64,000 nt of DNA, taken from the NCBI RefSeq assembly GCF_004155535.1, contig NZ_RYUH01000017.1, positions 22,531 through 86,530 of the forward strand, given 5' to 3'. Positions within the stretch are counted from its first letter, which is position 1. Every line of letters begins with the position of its first letter. Of the stretch, positions 56,005 through 64,000 are shown piece after piece. This stretch comes from Bifidobacterium pseudolongum subsp. globosum (GTDB lineage Bacteria; Actinomycetota; Actinomycetes; Actinomycetales; Bifidobacteriaceae). The notes beneath the pieces were generated by a model, which saw only the letters and a list, made by a program, of their open reading frames with translations, was not told where the DNA came from and made no database searches. A program made the position numbers and the translations under genes.

Positions 56005-56031
56005 GGCGTCCGGGAAACCGGGCGCCTTTTT
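56005..56031 (+). terminator. intrinsic terminator after mscL
   Basis: Arms 56005-56013 and 56018-56026 (GGCGTCCGG/CCGGGCGCC with one G-U) and loop GAAA precede five T residues. It ends the mscL transcript before the SnoaL-like gene. Confidence 0.85.
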
Positions 56032-56223
56032 GTGTGCCTGCAGGCCTGCCTTCTGGTGGATTCCAGAGGTATTCTGGCTGGGAAGGAGCATTTTCCTGGC
56101 GCATTCCGACTATGAGGCACGCAATCAAGCCCCTGACAGATGGGGAATACTCGAGGCCAGGCGGGAAAAAGCTCCCTCCCAGCCGAGATACATAGCAATT
56201 CACAATTCAAAGGAGAATATGCG

Positions 56224-56628
56224 ATGCAGACGGATGCAACACCCAACGAAGTGGTGAAAGAGTTCTTCATAGCGGGTTATCTCGACCATGATTATGACCG
56301 CGTGATGGAGCTTGTGGCGGAGGATTATGTGGACCATAGCCCGGCTGGCGCTCGCAGCAATGCGGACGCAGTGGGTATCCTGCGGATCGTGGAGGATATG
56401 TTCGCCGAACTGCAGCTTGTATTCGAAGATGTGTTCTCAGCAGGGGAGTTGGTCGCTACGCGCATCCAATACAAGGGGTACCAAGTCGGTGAATGCTGCG
56501 GCGTCGCCCCTACAGGGCGCTGGATTGCGTTTGATGCGCTTGAGAACTTCCGTGTGGTGGATGGCAGGATTGTGGAATCGTGGGGCTACTGGCCCGAAGC
56601 GCAGATCATCGCGATGCTCACCGAATAG
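56224..56628 (+). CDS. SnoaL-like / polyketide-cyclase-fold protein
   Basis: A 134-residue cytosolic protein of the NTF2-like ester-cyclase group (SnoaL). Conserved acidic and His residues are visible in AEDYVDHSPAG and the C-terminal FRVVDGRIVESWGY. Such proteins often act as small-molecule isomerases or hydrolases, with no clear substrate here; no polyketide genes are nearby. ATG 56224 follows AAAGGAG. The base composition is slightly AT-richer than the origin genes, so later acquisition is possible. Confidence 0.82.
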   Translation: MQTDATPNEVVKEFFIAGYLDHDYDRVMELVAEDYVDHSPAGARSNADAVGILRIVEDMFAELQLVFEDVFSAGELVATRIQYKGYQVGECCGVAPTGRWIAFDALENFRVVDGRIVESWGYWPEAQIIAMLTE

Positions 56629-56825
56629 GCGGGGCCTCTGCGTGATATCGCTCTGGGAATAGTGACAACGAGGTGCCGGTCAACTCGGAGAGTGCCGCTT
56701 ATGAAGCATGATTGTAACAAAACCAATGGTTTCAAGAAATTTCCCTTCCCTATACCGTTGTACAGCGGAGTAGTAAAAACCATGCACAGTTTGTTTGTCT
56801 GTGCAAATACGGAGGGGAGAATGCC

Positions 56826-58985
56826 ATGGCCATCTCAGCGGCACAGCAATTGGCGAACGAACTGGTACACCGGCGCGATGCGCTCAACCGTGAAATGGCG
56901 CGCAATGGCGTGCGCTTCGGCATCTACAAGAACGGCGAATACCACGACCAGTTGTTTCCTTACGATCCGATTCCGCGCATCATCGACTCCGATGAGTTCG
57001 ACCACCTCGAAGCGGGGCTCAAGCAGCGTGTCAATGCGTTGAACGCCTACCTGCGCGATATTTACTCGGACAAGCGGATTGTGCGTGACGGCGTGATTCC
57101 AGAGGAATTTGTCTACACCTGCTCCGGTTATTTTCCGCAGGTCAACGGCGTGACGCCGCCCGGTGGCGTCTTCGCGCATATCGCCGGCGAAGACCTGGTG
57201 CAAGATGAAGACGGCACATGGTGGGTACTTGAAGACAACTTGCGCATCCCGTCCGGCGCGAGTTACCCGTTGTTCGCGCGTGACATCGAACGCCGCACCA
57301 CACCGCGCCTGTTCCGTGACGTGCATGTGCGCGATAATCGCGATTACCCGCGCCTGCTGCGTAAATCGATGGATTTCGTGTCGACCGAAGGCATGGCCGT
57401 GGTGCTTTCTCCCGGACGCTACAATTCGGCGTTCTTCGAGCATGCGTACCTCGCCGAGAAAACCGGTGCCACGCTCGTGTTCCCCGAAGACCTCGAAGTG
57501 GTGGATGGCAAGCTCTTCTTCCTCGACTATGCGGGCAGGCGCCACCGCGTGGGTGTACTCTACCGACGTCTGTCTGACGAGTTCCTTGATCCCTTCGCGT
57601 TCAATCCGGATTCGGTCATCGGCGTGCCTGGTCTGCTCAGCGCCTACCGCGCCGGCAACGTGGCCATTGTGAACGCGCCCGGCAATGGGGCGGCTGACGA
57701 CAAGGCGATCTATTATTTCGTGCCACAGATGATCCGCTATTATCTGCACGAGGAGCCGATCCTGAACAACGCGCCCACCTATATGCCGTTGTTCGAACGC
57801 GACCGTAAGGAGATCCTGGACCGGCTCGGCGAACTGGTGGTCAAGGACGTGGCGGAAGCCGGCGGCTATGGTGTTGTGTTCGGCTCGTCGCTCGACCGGA
57901 GGCAGCGTCAGGACCTCGCCGCGAAAATCTCCGAGGAGCCGCGCCGGTTCATCGCGCAAGAGGTCATCCAATTCAAAGACATCGACGTGATCGACCCTGC
58001 CACAGGCGAGCGTACGCCCAGAAAATGCGACCTGCGCGCATTCGTGCTCACTGGGCAGAACACGCATGTGTGGTACTCGGGGCTCACCCGGTATTCATCG
58101 GTGCCGGGCCAGATGATCGTCAACTCGTCGCAGGGCGGCGGGTTCAAGGACACGTGGGTGCTTGCGAAGGACACGGGCGTGGAATACGAGACCTCGCCAC
58201 GCATCGAACTGATCAATCCGTGCATGGCCAGTGTTCGTGCCTCCGCCCCATCCTCTACCGTGCGTTCGGCCGCGCTCATCACGAAGTCGAAGGTGGAGAA
58301 TCTGTACTGGCTCGGCCGTTACAGTGAGCGTGTGTTCACGACGCTGAACACATTCCTGCCGTTCTACGACCGTGTCATGGACACCGATGTGGACGCGTTC
58401 CGTCCATTCGCCCGTGCGCTCGATCTGCCGCAGGACTTCGCCGATTTCGATACGTTCATCACGTCGTTTCTATATGACAGCGAGAATCCGGATTCGATTC
58501 GCTCCGCCATTCGCTGCGCCTTCACGAACGCCGTGCCGCTGCGGCCGGAGCTTGGCTCGCGGCTGCTGCAGTACATCGAGTTGGCGATGGGCGGTATCGA
58601 CGATGCCGCCGTGCATTCCTCGCATGCCGACGATCTCTACGACCATCGCGACATCGCCGACCTCATCCTGTCTTTCTGGGGTGGCATCGAGGATTCCCAG
58701 ATCGATGCGCCGCTCAAGGCATTGTTGTTCCTTGGCAAATACTTGGAGCGTGTGGATTTGTATACACGTTTCGAACTTTCGGAACAGGAGATCGCTGCGC
58801 CGCTGCGCAAGATGACCACCTACCTGCAGGTGCTCGACGGCCTGCAGGCGCCGGAGTGTCTCGAATCCGGTTTGGCGTGGCTTGTCGAGCAGGCGTCAGT
58901 GCGCGGATATGCGGCGATTTCCGAAGCTCTGGCCGCCATGTTGTCTGGTTTGCGGACCGACGCAAGCGGGTGCCTGTACGCATGA
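56826..58985 (+). CDS. circularly permuted ATP-grasp / alpha-E fusion protein
   Basis: A 719-residue protein. Residues about 1-470 are a circularly permuted ATP-grasp domain (YCSGYFPQVNG-like opening, LEDNLRIPSGASY, FPEDLEVVDGKLFFLDY and KDVAEAGGYGVVFG), and about 485-700 are an alpha-E helical domain (VENLYWLGRYSERV, PLKALLFLGKYLERVDLYTRFEL). In many bacteria these are separate genes, found with transglutaminase-like peptidases in operons proposed to make amide-linked peptides. GGAGGGGA precedes the ATG, and a 7-bp hairpin (56783-56789/56799-56105 in order: TGCACAG/CTGTGCA) lies just upstream. The true product is unknown. Confidence 0.85.
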   Translation: MAISAAQQLANELVHRRDALNREMARNGVRFGIYKNGEYHDQLFPYDPIPRIIDSDEFDHLEAGLKQRVNALNAYLRDIYSDKRIVRDGVIPEEFVYTCSGYFPQVNGVTPPGGVFAHIAGEDLVQDEDGTWWVLEDNLRIPSGASYPLFARDIERRTTPRLFRDVHVRDNRDYPRLLRKSMDFVSTEGMAVVLSPGRYNSAFFEHAYLAEKTGATLVFPEDLEVVDGKLFFLDYAGRRHRVGVLYRRLSDEFLDPFAFNPDSVIGVPGLLSAYRAGNVAIVNAPGNGAADDKAIYYFVPQMIRYYLHEEPILNNAPTYMPLFERDRKEILDRLGELVVKDVAEAGGYGVVFGSSLDRRQRQDLAAKISEEPRRFIAQEVIQFKDIDVIDPATGERTPRKCDLRAFVLTGQNTHVWYSGLTRYSSVPGQMIVNSSQGGGFKDTWVLAKDTGVEYETSPRIELINPCMASVRASAPSSTVRSAALITKSKVENLYWLGRYSERVFTTLNTFLPFYDRVMDTDVDAFRPFARALDLPQDFADFDTFITSFLYDSENPDSIRSAIRCAFTNAVPLRPELGSRLLQYIELAMGGIDDAAVHSSHADDLYDHRDIADLILSFWGGIEDSQIDAPLKALLFLGKYLERVDLYTRFELSEQEIAAPLRKMTTYLQVLDGLQAPECLESGLAWLVEQASVRGYAAISEALAAMLSGLRTDASGCLYA

Positions 58986-59000
58986 TATAAGGTGTGTCGC

Positions 59001-59801
59001 GTGAAGAAACTGACCTTTGCATATGAGATGAGGCTGACGTTCAGTGCGCCGGTCACCGAACACCGTTTTCAGCTGCGTTGCACGCCGGTGACTGGCCCAC
59101 GGCAACAGGTCATTGATGTCAATGTGCAGATGGAACCGCAGACGGAGCTTGAAACGACGGTTGATTCCTTTGGCTCGCTCGTCATGACCGGATACCTGCC
59201 GGAAGCGCATACCGGATTCGGGTATCGGGTGACCGGCATCGCGTTTGTGGACAATGCGAACATCAAAGAAGAGCCGTTCAAGCCGTTGTACCGGTTCCAA
59301 TCCGCGTTGACGAAGCCAGGGGCGGCGGTCGATGAACTGACCGAACGCTGCCGTACCCGGATAGCTGCGTTGGGTGGGGGCGCTGATGAGCTGGACCAGG
59401 CGCGCGCGATCATGGACGAGGTGTACCTCGCGTTCGACTACACGCCCGGGTCCACGACGGTGCAGACGACCGCGGAAGAGGCATGCGCGCAGCGCAAGGG
59501 CGTTTGCCAGGATTATGCGCATGTGATGCTCTCCGTATGCCGCGGATTGGGAATCCCGTCCCGTTACATCGCGGGGCTCCTTGACGGGGAAGGGGCGACG
59601 CATGCATGGATCGAGGTGTATCACGACCGTCGCTGGATCGGGCTGGATCCCACACACAACCGTATGGTTGACGACAACTACATCACCATCGCGCACGGCC
59701 GTGATTACCGTGACTGCATGCTTGACATCGGCGTGTTCTCCGGCGGTAACGTGGCCCAGACCCAGTGGGTGAACGCTTCCGTGCATGAGAGCCTCGCGTA
59801 G
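59001..59801 (+). CDS. transglutaminase-like cysteine protease
   Basis: A 266-residue cytosolic protein with a beta-rich N-terminal domain (transglutaminase_N-like) and a papain-fold transglutaminase core. The catalytic residues lie in GVCQDYAH (Cys), HAWIEVY (His) and DPTHN (Asp). It starts 15 bp after the ATP-grasp/alpha-E gene behind AAGGTG with a GTG codon, so they form an operon; a GTG at 58992 is an alternative. Within this conserved association the protease is thought to process or release the amide-bonded product made by the ATP-grasp partner. Confidence 0.88.
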   Translation: MKKLTFAYEMRLTFSAPVTEHRFQLRCTPVTGPRQQVIDVNVQMEPQTELETTVDSFGSLVMTGYLPEAHTGFGYRVTGIAFVDNANIKEEPFKPLYRFQSALTKPGAAVDELTERCRTRIAALGGGADELDQARAIMDEVYLAFDYTPGSTTVQTTAEEACAQRKGVCQDYAHVMLSVCRGLGIPSRYIAGLLDGEGATHAWIEVYHDRRWIGLDPTHNRMVDDNYITIAHGRDYRDCMLDIGVFSGGNVAQTQWVNASVHESLA

Positions 59802-59912
59802 CCGCGGTGTTCCATGCATGGAAGTGCGGAAACCACTCGTGGGCGCTTTCCCCGCCTTGGGGAGAACAACAAAAAACACCCGCAACCCCAATGATTGCAA
59901 GGTGTTTGGGAG

Positions 59913-59985
59913 TGGAGCTACTCGGGTTCGAACCGAGGACCCTCTGCTTGCAAAGCAGATGCGCTACCAGCTGCGCCATAGCCCC
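59913..59985 (-). tRNA. tRNA-Ala (anticodon UGC)
   Basis: On the minus strand a cloverleaf is clear: acceptor GGGGCTA/TAGCTCC with one G-U, anticodon loop CTTTGCAAA with TGC, and T arm GGTTCGAACC. CCA is not encoded. It follows tRNA-Ile in the same direction after 31 bp. Confidence 0.95.
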
Positions 59986-60016
59986 AACGGGGGAACACGT
60001 GAGAATGCTCCCCACG

Positions 60017-60090
60017 TGGGCCCGGGAGGACTTGAACCTCCGACCTCATCCTTATCAGGGATGCGCTCTAACCACCTGAGCTACGGGCCC
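60017..60090 (-). tRNA. tRNA-Ile (anticodon GAU)
   Basis: On the minus strand: acceptor GGGCCCG/CGGGCCC, anticodon stem CATCC/GGATG around CTGATAA with anticodon GAT, and T arm GGTTCAAGTCC. CCA is not encoded. The tRNA-Ile/tRNA-Ala pair sits about 10 kb after gyrA, as in other actinobacteria where they follow gyrA. Confidence 0.95.
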
Positions 60091-60200
60091 GATCCATCGC
60101 GTTCAGGACGCAACAGAGAAAAAGAATACCAACAGCATGCGATAAGTCAAATCAAATCGGCGTGTCGTTGTTGTCCCCTTGGCCGCTGACAATATCGGGT

Positions 60201-60926
60201 ATGCCTTTTCGCAACCTCCCCCGCGCGCGTTCGCTCGCAGGACGCTCCACGTCGCCGCACGCGCTGATCTCGCGCGAGGTCATCACCGTCGACGGTGTGC
60301 AAGTGAGCGTGCTGCGCAAAAAGAACCGCAACATGTACCTGCGCGTCAAGCCGCCGTATGGCGCCGTCGAAGTCACGGCGCCGGCGCGCATGCCGCAGCA
60401 GGACATCGTGCGGTTCGTGCGCGAGCGGCGCGCGTGGATCGACGAGGCGCTGCGCAAGATGGCGGCCGCACGCTCGCGCACATTCGCCTCGCCGAACGTG
60501 GACCCGGACATGCCGGTGAGCGAGGTCAGCATGCAGCGCGAGAGCGCGGTGGAGGGCGCCTTCAGTTGGAACGAGCAGTCGCTCGAGCGCGCGCGGCGGT
60601 CGATCGAGCGGCAGCTGCCGGCGCTGTTGCGCAAGTGGGAGCCGGTGATCGGGCGCGCGCCGTCGAAGATCACGCTGCGCACGATGAGCTCGCGTTGGGG
60701 ATCGTGCACGTCGAAGACCGCGCGCATCCGGCTCAACCTGCAGCTCGGGCTGATGGACCCGAAATACCTCGAGTATGTGCTCGTGCACGAGATGGTGCAT
60801 CTGTGGGAGCATGGGCATGGCGCCGGCTTCCAGGCGCGCATGACCGACGCGCTGCCCAATTGGAAGGAGCTGCGCCGCGAGCTCAACAAGTGCACGATCT
60901 TCGAAGTGCCGCAGGTGCGGGGCTGA
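60201..60926 (+). CDS. YgjP-type (DUF45) metallopeptidase
   Basis: A 241-residue putative zinc metallopeptidase of the SprT/YgjP group. The core segment SRWGSCTSKTARIRLNLQLG is followed by the zinc-binding HEMVHLWEHGHGAGF (HExxH plus a downstream His). The N-terminal 90 residues form a basic domain. No signal peptide is present, so it acts in the cytosol; such proteins occur near restriction enzymes and other accessory genes. ATG 60201 has GACAAT (60188-60193) 7 nt upstream and no ribosome-binding site, suggesting a leaderless message. Its stop is one base from that of the convergent MerR gene. Confidence 0.85.
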   Translation: MPFRNLPRARSLAGRSTSPHALISREVITVDGVQVSVLRKKNRNMYLRVKPPYGAVEVTAPARMPQQDIVRFVRERRAWIDEALRKMAAARSRTFASPNVDPDMPVSEVSMQRESAVEGAFSWNEQSLERARRSIERQLPALLRKWEPVIGRAPSKITLRTMSSRWGSCTSKTARIRLNLQLGLMDPKYLEYVLVHEMVHLWEHGHGAGFQARMTDALPNWKELRRELNKCTIFEVPQVRG

Positions 60927-60927
60927 G

Positions 60928-61686
60928 CTACTCCCAGCGCGCGTGCTCGGCGTCCACGCCTTCCGTGGCCGCCTGTGCTGCGATGACGTCGTGCAACCAG
61001 ATTGCCAATCCGGGCTCGATGCTGTCATAATGCGTGCGGAATCGTGGATCGTTGACATACATCTTCGCGAGGCACACGTGCATCGATGGAGTCACGTGAT
61101 ACCACGTGAGCGATTCCCGGTGCCGCAACGCGAGCTCATCCGCCGCCTCGCTGCCGGGCTTGACGCCGTCGCGCATCGCCTGCGCCAATTCGAGCTCGAG
61201 CGCCCGCATGGCGTCGAGATCCGCTTGCTGTTGCGCGTCGTCCGTGCGGGTGCGGTATTCCGCGTATTCCATCCACTGTGGGCTGTCTCCCCAGCGGTCG
61301 TGCGCTTCGTCGGTGTATGGGCTGTCCATGTTCTCATCCTCTTTCGCATTGTGCGCGTATGCGCTGAGTTCGTCGATGTCCTGCAATATCAACTGCAGTT
61401 GTGTGATGTGCTCGCTGATGCGCGTCCGCTGCTCGTGCATCAGCGTGAGCGTTTCCGTGGCCGGGCCGTCGACGGCCGCGCGGATCTGGTCCGTGGTGAG
61501 GCCGAGGTCCCGGTATAGGCGGATGCGCCGTATGCGCGCGATGTCGTCTTCGCCGTACAGCCTGTATCCGTTGCCGTCGCGGCTGGGGTGGAGCAGGCCC
61601 ACCGATTCCCAATGCCGCAGCATCCGTACACTGACCGCGCACCGCGCCGACGTCTCGCCGATGGTGAGTTGTTTCTGCATGTGCAT
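60928..61686 (-). CDS. MerR-family regulator with TipAS-like domain
   Basis: A 252-residue activator-type regulator. The MerR helix-turn-helix (TIGETSARCAVSVRMLRHWESVGLL) starts near residue 6, a coiled coil (about 85-125) connects, and a C-terminal helical TipAS-like domain follows (RHRESLTWYHVTPSMHVCLAKMYVNDPRFRTHYD). TipA binds thiopeptide antibiotics in Streptomyces; here the ligand is unknown. ATG 61686 is preferred: TAGCGT (61694-61699, minus strand) lies 7 nt upstream and no ribosome-binding site is visible. ATG 61680 is the alternative. Confidence 0.88.
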   Translation of the reverse strand: MHMQKQLTIGETSARCAVSVRMLRHWESVGLLHPSRDGNGYRLYGEDDIARIRRIRLYRDLGLTTDQIRAAVDGPATETLTLMHEQRTRISEHITQLQLILQDIDELSAYAHNAKEDENMDSPYTDEAHDRWGDSPQWMEYAEYRTRTDDAQQQADLDAMRALELELAQAMRDGVKPGSEAADELALRHRESLTWYHVTPSMHVCLAKMYVNDPRFRTHYDSIEPGLAIWLHDVIAAQAATEGVDAEHARWE

Positions 61687-61801
61687 GATTCGTACGCTAC
61701 GGCCTGACATGATGTGAAGGTCAACATTGCCGGCGTGTCGGGGTTTTCTGGCGCTGATCTGCTTTCCCAAAAAGTGACGCTGAAGTGTAAGCGAGATGAG
61801 G

Positions 61802-63544
61802 TCAATCCATGGTCTGGGCGCGTGTATAGGTGCGCAAGCGGCTTTGTTTCTTGCCGATTGCGGTGATGGTGCCATCGTCCACGAGCTCGTGCAGGATGCG
61901 GCGCACCGTCGGCAGGCTCTTGCCCGTCGACTCTGCGATGTCGCGTGCGCTGATTGTGCCGGACGTGGGGATTGCGTCGATGATGGCTTGTCGGCTTGAT
62001 AGCGCTGCTGCTGGAGGCGTTGGGACATCGCCAGTATTGGCGATGGTTGGTGTCTCCAGAGGCTCATATACGTCGGTGGACACCTGTCTGATGAGCCCGG
62101 CTTCCACCAGCGTGGCCAGCATCGCGCGAATATCGTCGGAATCATATCCGAGCCGGTCTCGGATGTCGTGGACACTTGCGCGGCCAAGCGCGCGCACCGT
62201 GTGCAGCACCGAGCTTTCGCGGCCTGGTAGATCGTGCCCTACATGGCTGCGCACCCACTGCTGATTCATAGCGAGTTCAGCACCGCCACGATATAGAATC
62301 ACACGGAATCGGTCGAAGGTTGGCTGAAAATCAGGCTGTGCGAGTGACAGTTCTTTCATTCGGTTGATCATGAACTGGATCCCAGAACCTTGGCCTTCCA
62401 CGGCAGATCCATCGTTGTCGCCGCGAATCAACGGTGTCTTCTGTAGCAGTTGCATCAACGTGGCGTTGCGGCACCGGGAGACGCCATTAGCCAGGTTCTG
62501 CAGTGTTTTGCCGCCCCACAGACCGCCAGGGCTCGAAATCTCTACACGATTGGAGTATATGTCAATATTCACCGGATCATTGCGGAACAATGCATCGTAT
62601 TCCCTGTGCACAACGGCATTGGCGATTGCCTCGCGTAGCACCGTAGTTGGAATCTCCGGTACATCGCGTCTTCCGGTCCCCTCGATGAGGGAGTAGGTGC
62701 GCAGATTGCGCAGGACGGCTTTGACCGCGTCATCGACCATTTCCTGCAGCCTGCCATCGCACTGTACGCGGTCAAGGAAGCGGACTTCGCCATCCTGAGA
62801 TTTGTTGATGCCCGGATGAACGGCGACGTCCACGTATAACCGAGGGAAGAATTGCTGTGGATATGCTCCTGCGATGAGCACTCCAGCGAGACGCACATGG
62901 CCTTCTTTGTCAAGGATGTTCAGTCGTTCAAGCTGCTGCATTTCGCTATGTGCACCGCGGAGTGCCTTCGTGTCACGATGCGCATCGATGATGGCAGCGA
63001 CGGTGGCGTCGTCGAGATCCCCGCGGTCGGCATCGGTGATGGGTGTGCGATCCGCTTCGCTCGGCTCATAGACGTTCTGCATCTCGAATAGTTCGGTCGG
63101 CGAAAGGAGGATGTCTTTGTCATCCTGCCGCTTGTAGCTTCCTGTGCTGACGCTCTTGGTCTTCACATAACAAGGTTTGTGCGCGGCATCGTTCTCGTGC
63201 ACCTGTACGGACACCATCTGCGCACCGTCGAGTGTATCTCGATGAATCGAGTACGGGGGTGGCGAAACCACTTTTGCGCCGTCTTTGCTGCCGTCGCCCA
63301 TGCCATCGACGAATTGGTTGATCGTCTTGTCTGCGTCGAACTGAGGCGGAACGGTGAAGTTCTTGTTTTCGTCTACGCCGAGGAGCAATGTACCGCCATC
63401 GGTATTGGCGAACGCACTCACACTTTCCCAGACGCTCTTGCTCAGTGTCATGGCACAGCTTTTCGCTTCGTAATCGGCGTCGTCATTGTGCTGGGCCCGA
63501 AGTCGTTCGATGGCTTGAACAAGCGGTTCTTCGATGATTGCCAT
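61802..63544 (-). CDS. AlbA_2/Schlafen-type ATP-binding transcriptional regulator
   Basis: A 580-residue protein of the COG2865 type. An N-terminal AlbA_2 (Schlafen-like) domain (about residues 15-160; FANTDGGTLLLGV) is followed by a central domain, an HATPase_c_4 domain (about 290-430; VLREAIANAVVHREYD) and C-terminal winged helices (about 455-575; SARDIAESTGKSLPTVRRIL). Genes of this family are usually transcriptional regulators or poorly known accessory factors, sometimes near defence genes. The start ATG 63544 sits directly at the end of an eight-half-site repeat array, probably its own operator. Its composition is AT-richer than the origin genes. Confidence 0.85.
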   Translation of the reverse strand: MAIIEEPLVQAIERLRAQHNDDADYEAKSCAMTLSKSVWESVSAFANTDGGTLLLGVDENKNFTVPPQFDADKTINQFVDGMGDGSKDGAKVVSPPPYSIHRDTLDGAQMVSVQVHENDAAHKPCYVKTKSVSTGSYKRQDDKDILLSPTELFEMQNVYEPSEADRTPITDADRGDLDDATVAAIIDAHRDTKALRGAHSEMQQLERLNILDKEGHVRLAGVLIAGAYPQQFFPRLYVDVAVHPGINKSQDGEVRFLDRVQCDGRLQEMVDDAVKAVLRNLRTYSLIEGTGRRDVPEIPTTVLREAIANAVVHREYDALFRNDPVNIDIYSNRVEISSPGGLWGGKTLQNLANGVSRCRNATLMQLLQKTPLIRGDNDGSAVEGQGSGIQFMINRMKELSLAQPDFQPTFDRFRVILYRGGAELAMNQQWVRSHVGHDLPGRESSVLHTVRALGRASVHDIRDRLGYDSDDIRAMLATLVEAGLIRQVSTDVYEPLETPTIANTGDVPTPPAAALSSRQAIIDAIPTSGTISARDIAESTGKSLPTVRRILHELVDDGTITAIGKKQSRLRTYTRAQTMD

Positions 63545-63551
63545 AGCGCCT

Positions 63552-63637
63552 CACTATCACATCACTATCACATCACTATCATTCACACTATCATGTGATA
63601 GTGATGTGACAGTGTGAATGATAGTGATGTGACAGTG
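63552..63637. promoter_or_regulatory. helically phased array of eight half-sites upstream of the AlbA_2 gene
   Basis: CACTATCA occurs at 63552, 63563, 63574 and 63586. Its complement TGATAGTG, or the one-base variant TGACAGTG, occurs at 63596, 63607, 63619 and 63630. Spacings are 11, 11, 12 and then 11, 12, 11 bp, about one helical turn each. The inner pair forms the dyad CACTATCA-TG-TGATAGTG (63586-63603). It lies immediately before the AlbA_2 start, so it is most likely a cooperative autoregulatory operator. Confidence 0.85.
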
Positions 63638-63854
63638 TGCATGAGTTAAGTTGGCGGTGGGTCATGGGTGCGGGAGGCCTTCCGAATACCTGTCGGTCGG
63701 CATATGGTTGCAAAACCTTGCAATAGAAAAGGTTTGCGGCAGTCTGTGCACGGAATGGCGGGTTGTGGAAGCTTGATTGGGCACAGAATGGCACTTATGC
63801 ACCCGCAGGTCAGCGTGAGTGGCCAATCCGCCCAGCGCGTGATGCGGACGGTTT

Positions 63855-63865
63855 GGGGGGGGGGG
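63855..63865. repeat. eleven-G homopolymer
   Basis: An uninterrupted run of 11 G lies in otherwise unremarkable intergenic DNA between the repeat array and the transposase remnant. Such tracts are prone to slippage and to miscounting in sequencing. No coding frame runs through it convincingly. Confidence 0.9.
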
Positions 63866-63921
63866 AAGCGAACTGGGCGGATTCTAATGGTCGTTGCAAC
63901 ACGTCCTTGTGATTGTATGCT

Positions 63922-64000
63922 TTATTGAGCGTATTCCATGGCATTGAGAAGTTCGATGATCCGTTCGCTTGGCTTGGCCCAGTCCAGTGTTTTGCGTGGT
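63922..64000 (-). CDS. IS30-family transposase, C-terminal fragment (window edge)
   Basis: The minus strand encodes RKTLDWAKPSERIIELLNAM and then four more residues before a TAA, which matches the C-terminal end of IS30-type transposases (typically RKTLxWxTPxExLxxLL). Only 26 codons are visible as the gene continues beyond the window. The terminal repeat should lie in the 63640-63920 stretch; TCTAATGGTCGTTGCAAC at about 63884-63901 is a candidate. Assignment rests on a short segment. Confidence 0.6.
   Translation of the reverse strand, partial: PRKTLDWAKPSERIIELLNAMEYAQ

Noticed and set aside
63668..63928. 86-codon frame near the right edge
   Set aside because: Runs through the G11 tract, no ribosome-binding site and no recognisable domain.

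Overview
The window is the chromosomal replication-origin neighbourhood of a GC-rich actinobacterium, most probably a Bifidobacterium. This rests on gene order (cca-Nudix-DUF6049-murJ, trxB-parA-parB-rsmG-khpB-yidC-yidD-rnpA-rpmH, then dnaA-dnaN-recF-dciA-gyrB-gyrA-DUF3566), on a lone MsmK-type sugar ABC ATPase, and on a likely IS30-family remnant at the right edge. Species cannot be fixed from sequence reading alone.

Layout. 0-12 kb: end of an esterase, a Ca2+-type P-ATPase, a SpoU rRNA methyltransferase, a DUF4032 kinase-like protein, the sugar ABC ATPase with a long leader, a Kv-like K+ channel, a Ser/Thr kinase and a membrane-anchored DsbA-like protein. 12.2-16.8 kb: tRNA-Thr, a probable 6C small RNA, a G5-domain cell-wall hydrolase, rsmA, ispE and a LytR_C protein. 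16.8-25.2 kb: cca, Nudix hydrolase, DUF6049 protein and a 1301-residue MurJ fused to a pseudokinase. 25.2-29.9 kb: a LacI-controlled nucleoside-utilisation cassette placed inside the usual origin synteny. 30.0-39.2 kb: trxB, a frameshifted DUF218 gene, parB, parA, rsmG, a small XRE regulator unit, khpB, yidC, yidD, rnpA and rpmH.

The origin proper lies at 39.2-41.6 kb. DnaA boxes flank dnaA on both sides, and the dnaA-dnaN spacer carries six exact boxes and an AT-rich stretch. A further set of three exact boxes sits between parA and rsmG, and a 14/16 parS-like site lies inside rsmG. Genes left of dnaA (34-39 kb) mostly read leftward and genes right of it (39.5-50 kb) rightward, as expected for leading-strand coding on two diverging replichores.

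50-64 kb is more accessory: repeat-rich DNA, a VanZ-RDD fusion, a hemolysin III protein, gdhA, an MFS exporter, mscL, a SnoaL-like protein, a circularly permuted ATP-grasp/alpha-E fusion followed by a transglutaminase, tRNA-Ala and tRNA-Ile, a YgjP-like metallopeptidase, a TipA-like MerR regulator, and an AlbA_2/ATPase regulator preceded by a striking phased array of eight half-sites.

The observations most worth following are: the eight-half-site array at 63.55 kb; the three-operator XRE/mini-membrane-protein unit at 35.5 kb; the degenerate repeat block at 36.8-37.3 kb; the inverted-repeat element at 50.2 kb; the internal start inside murJ; the 6C RNA; and the recurrent leaderless promoter architecture. 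No CRISPR array, prophage or obvious new defence island is visible.
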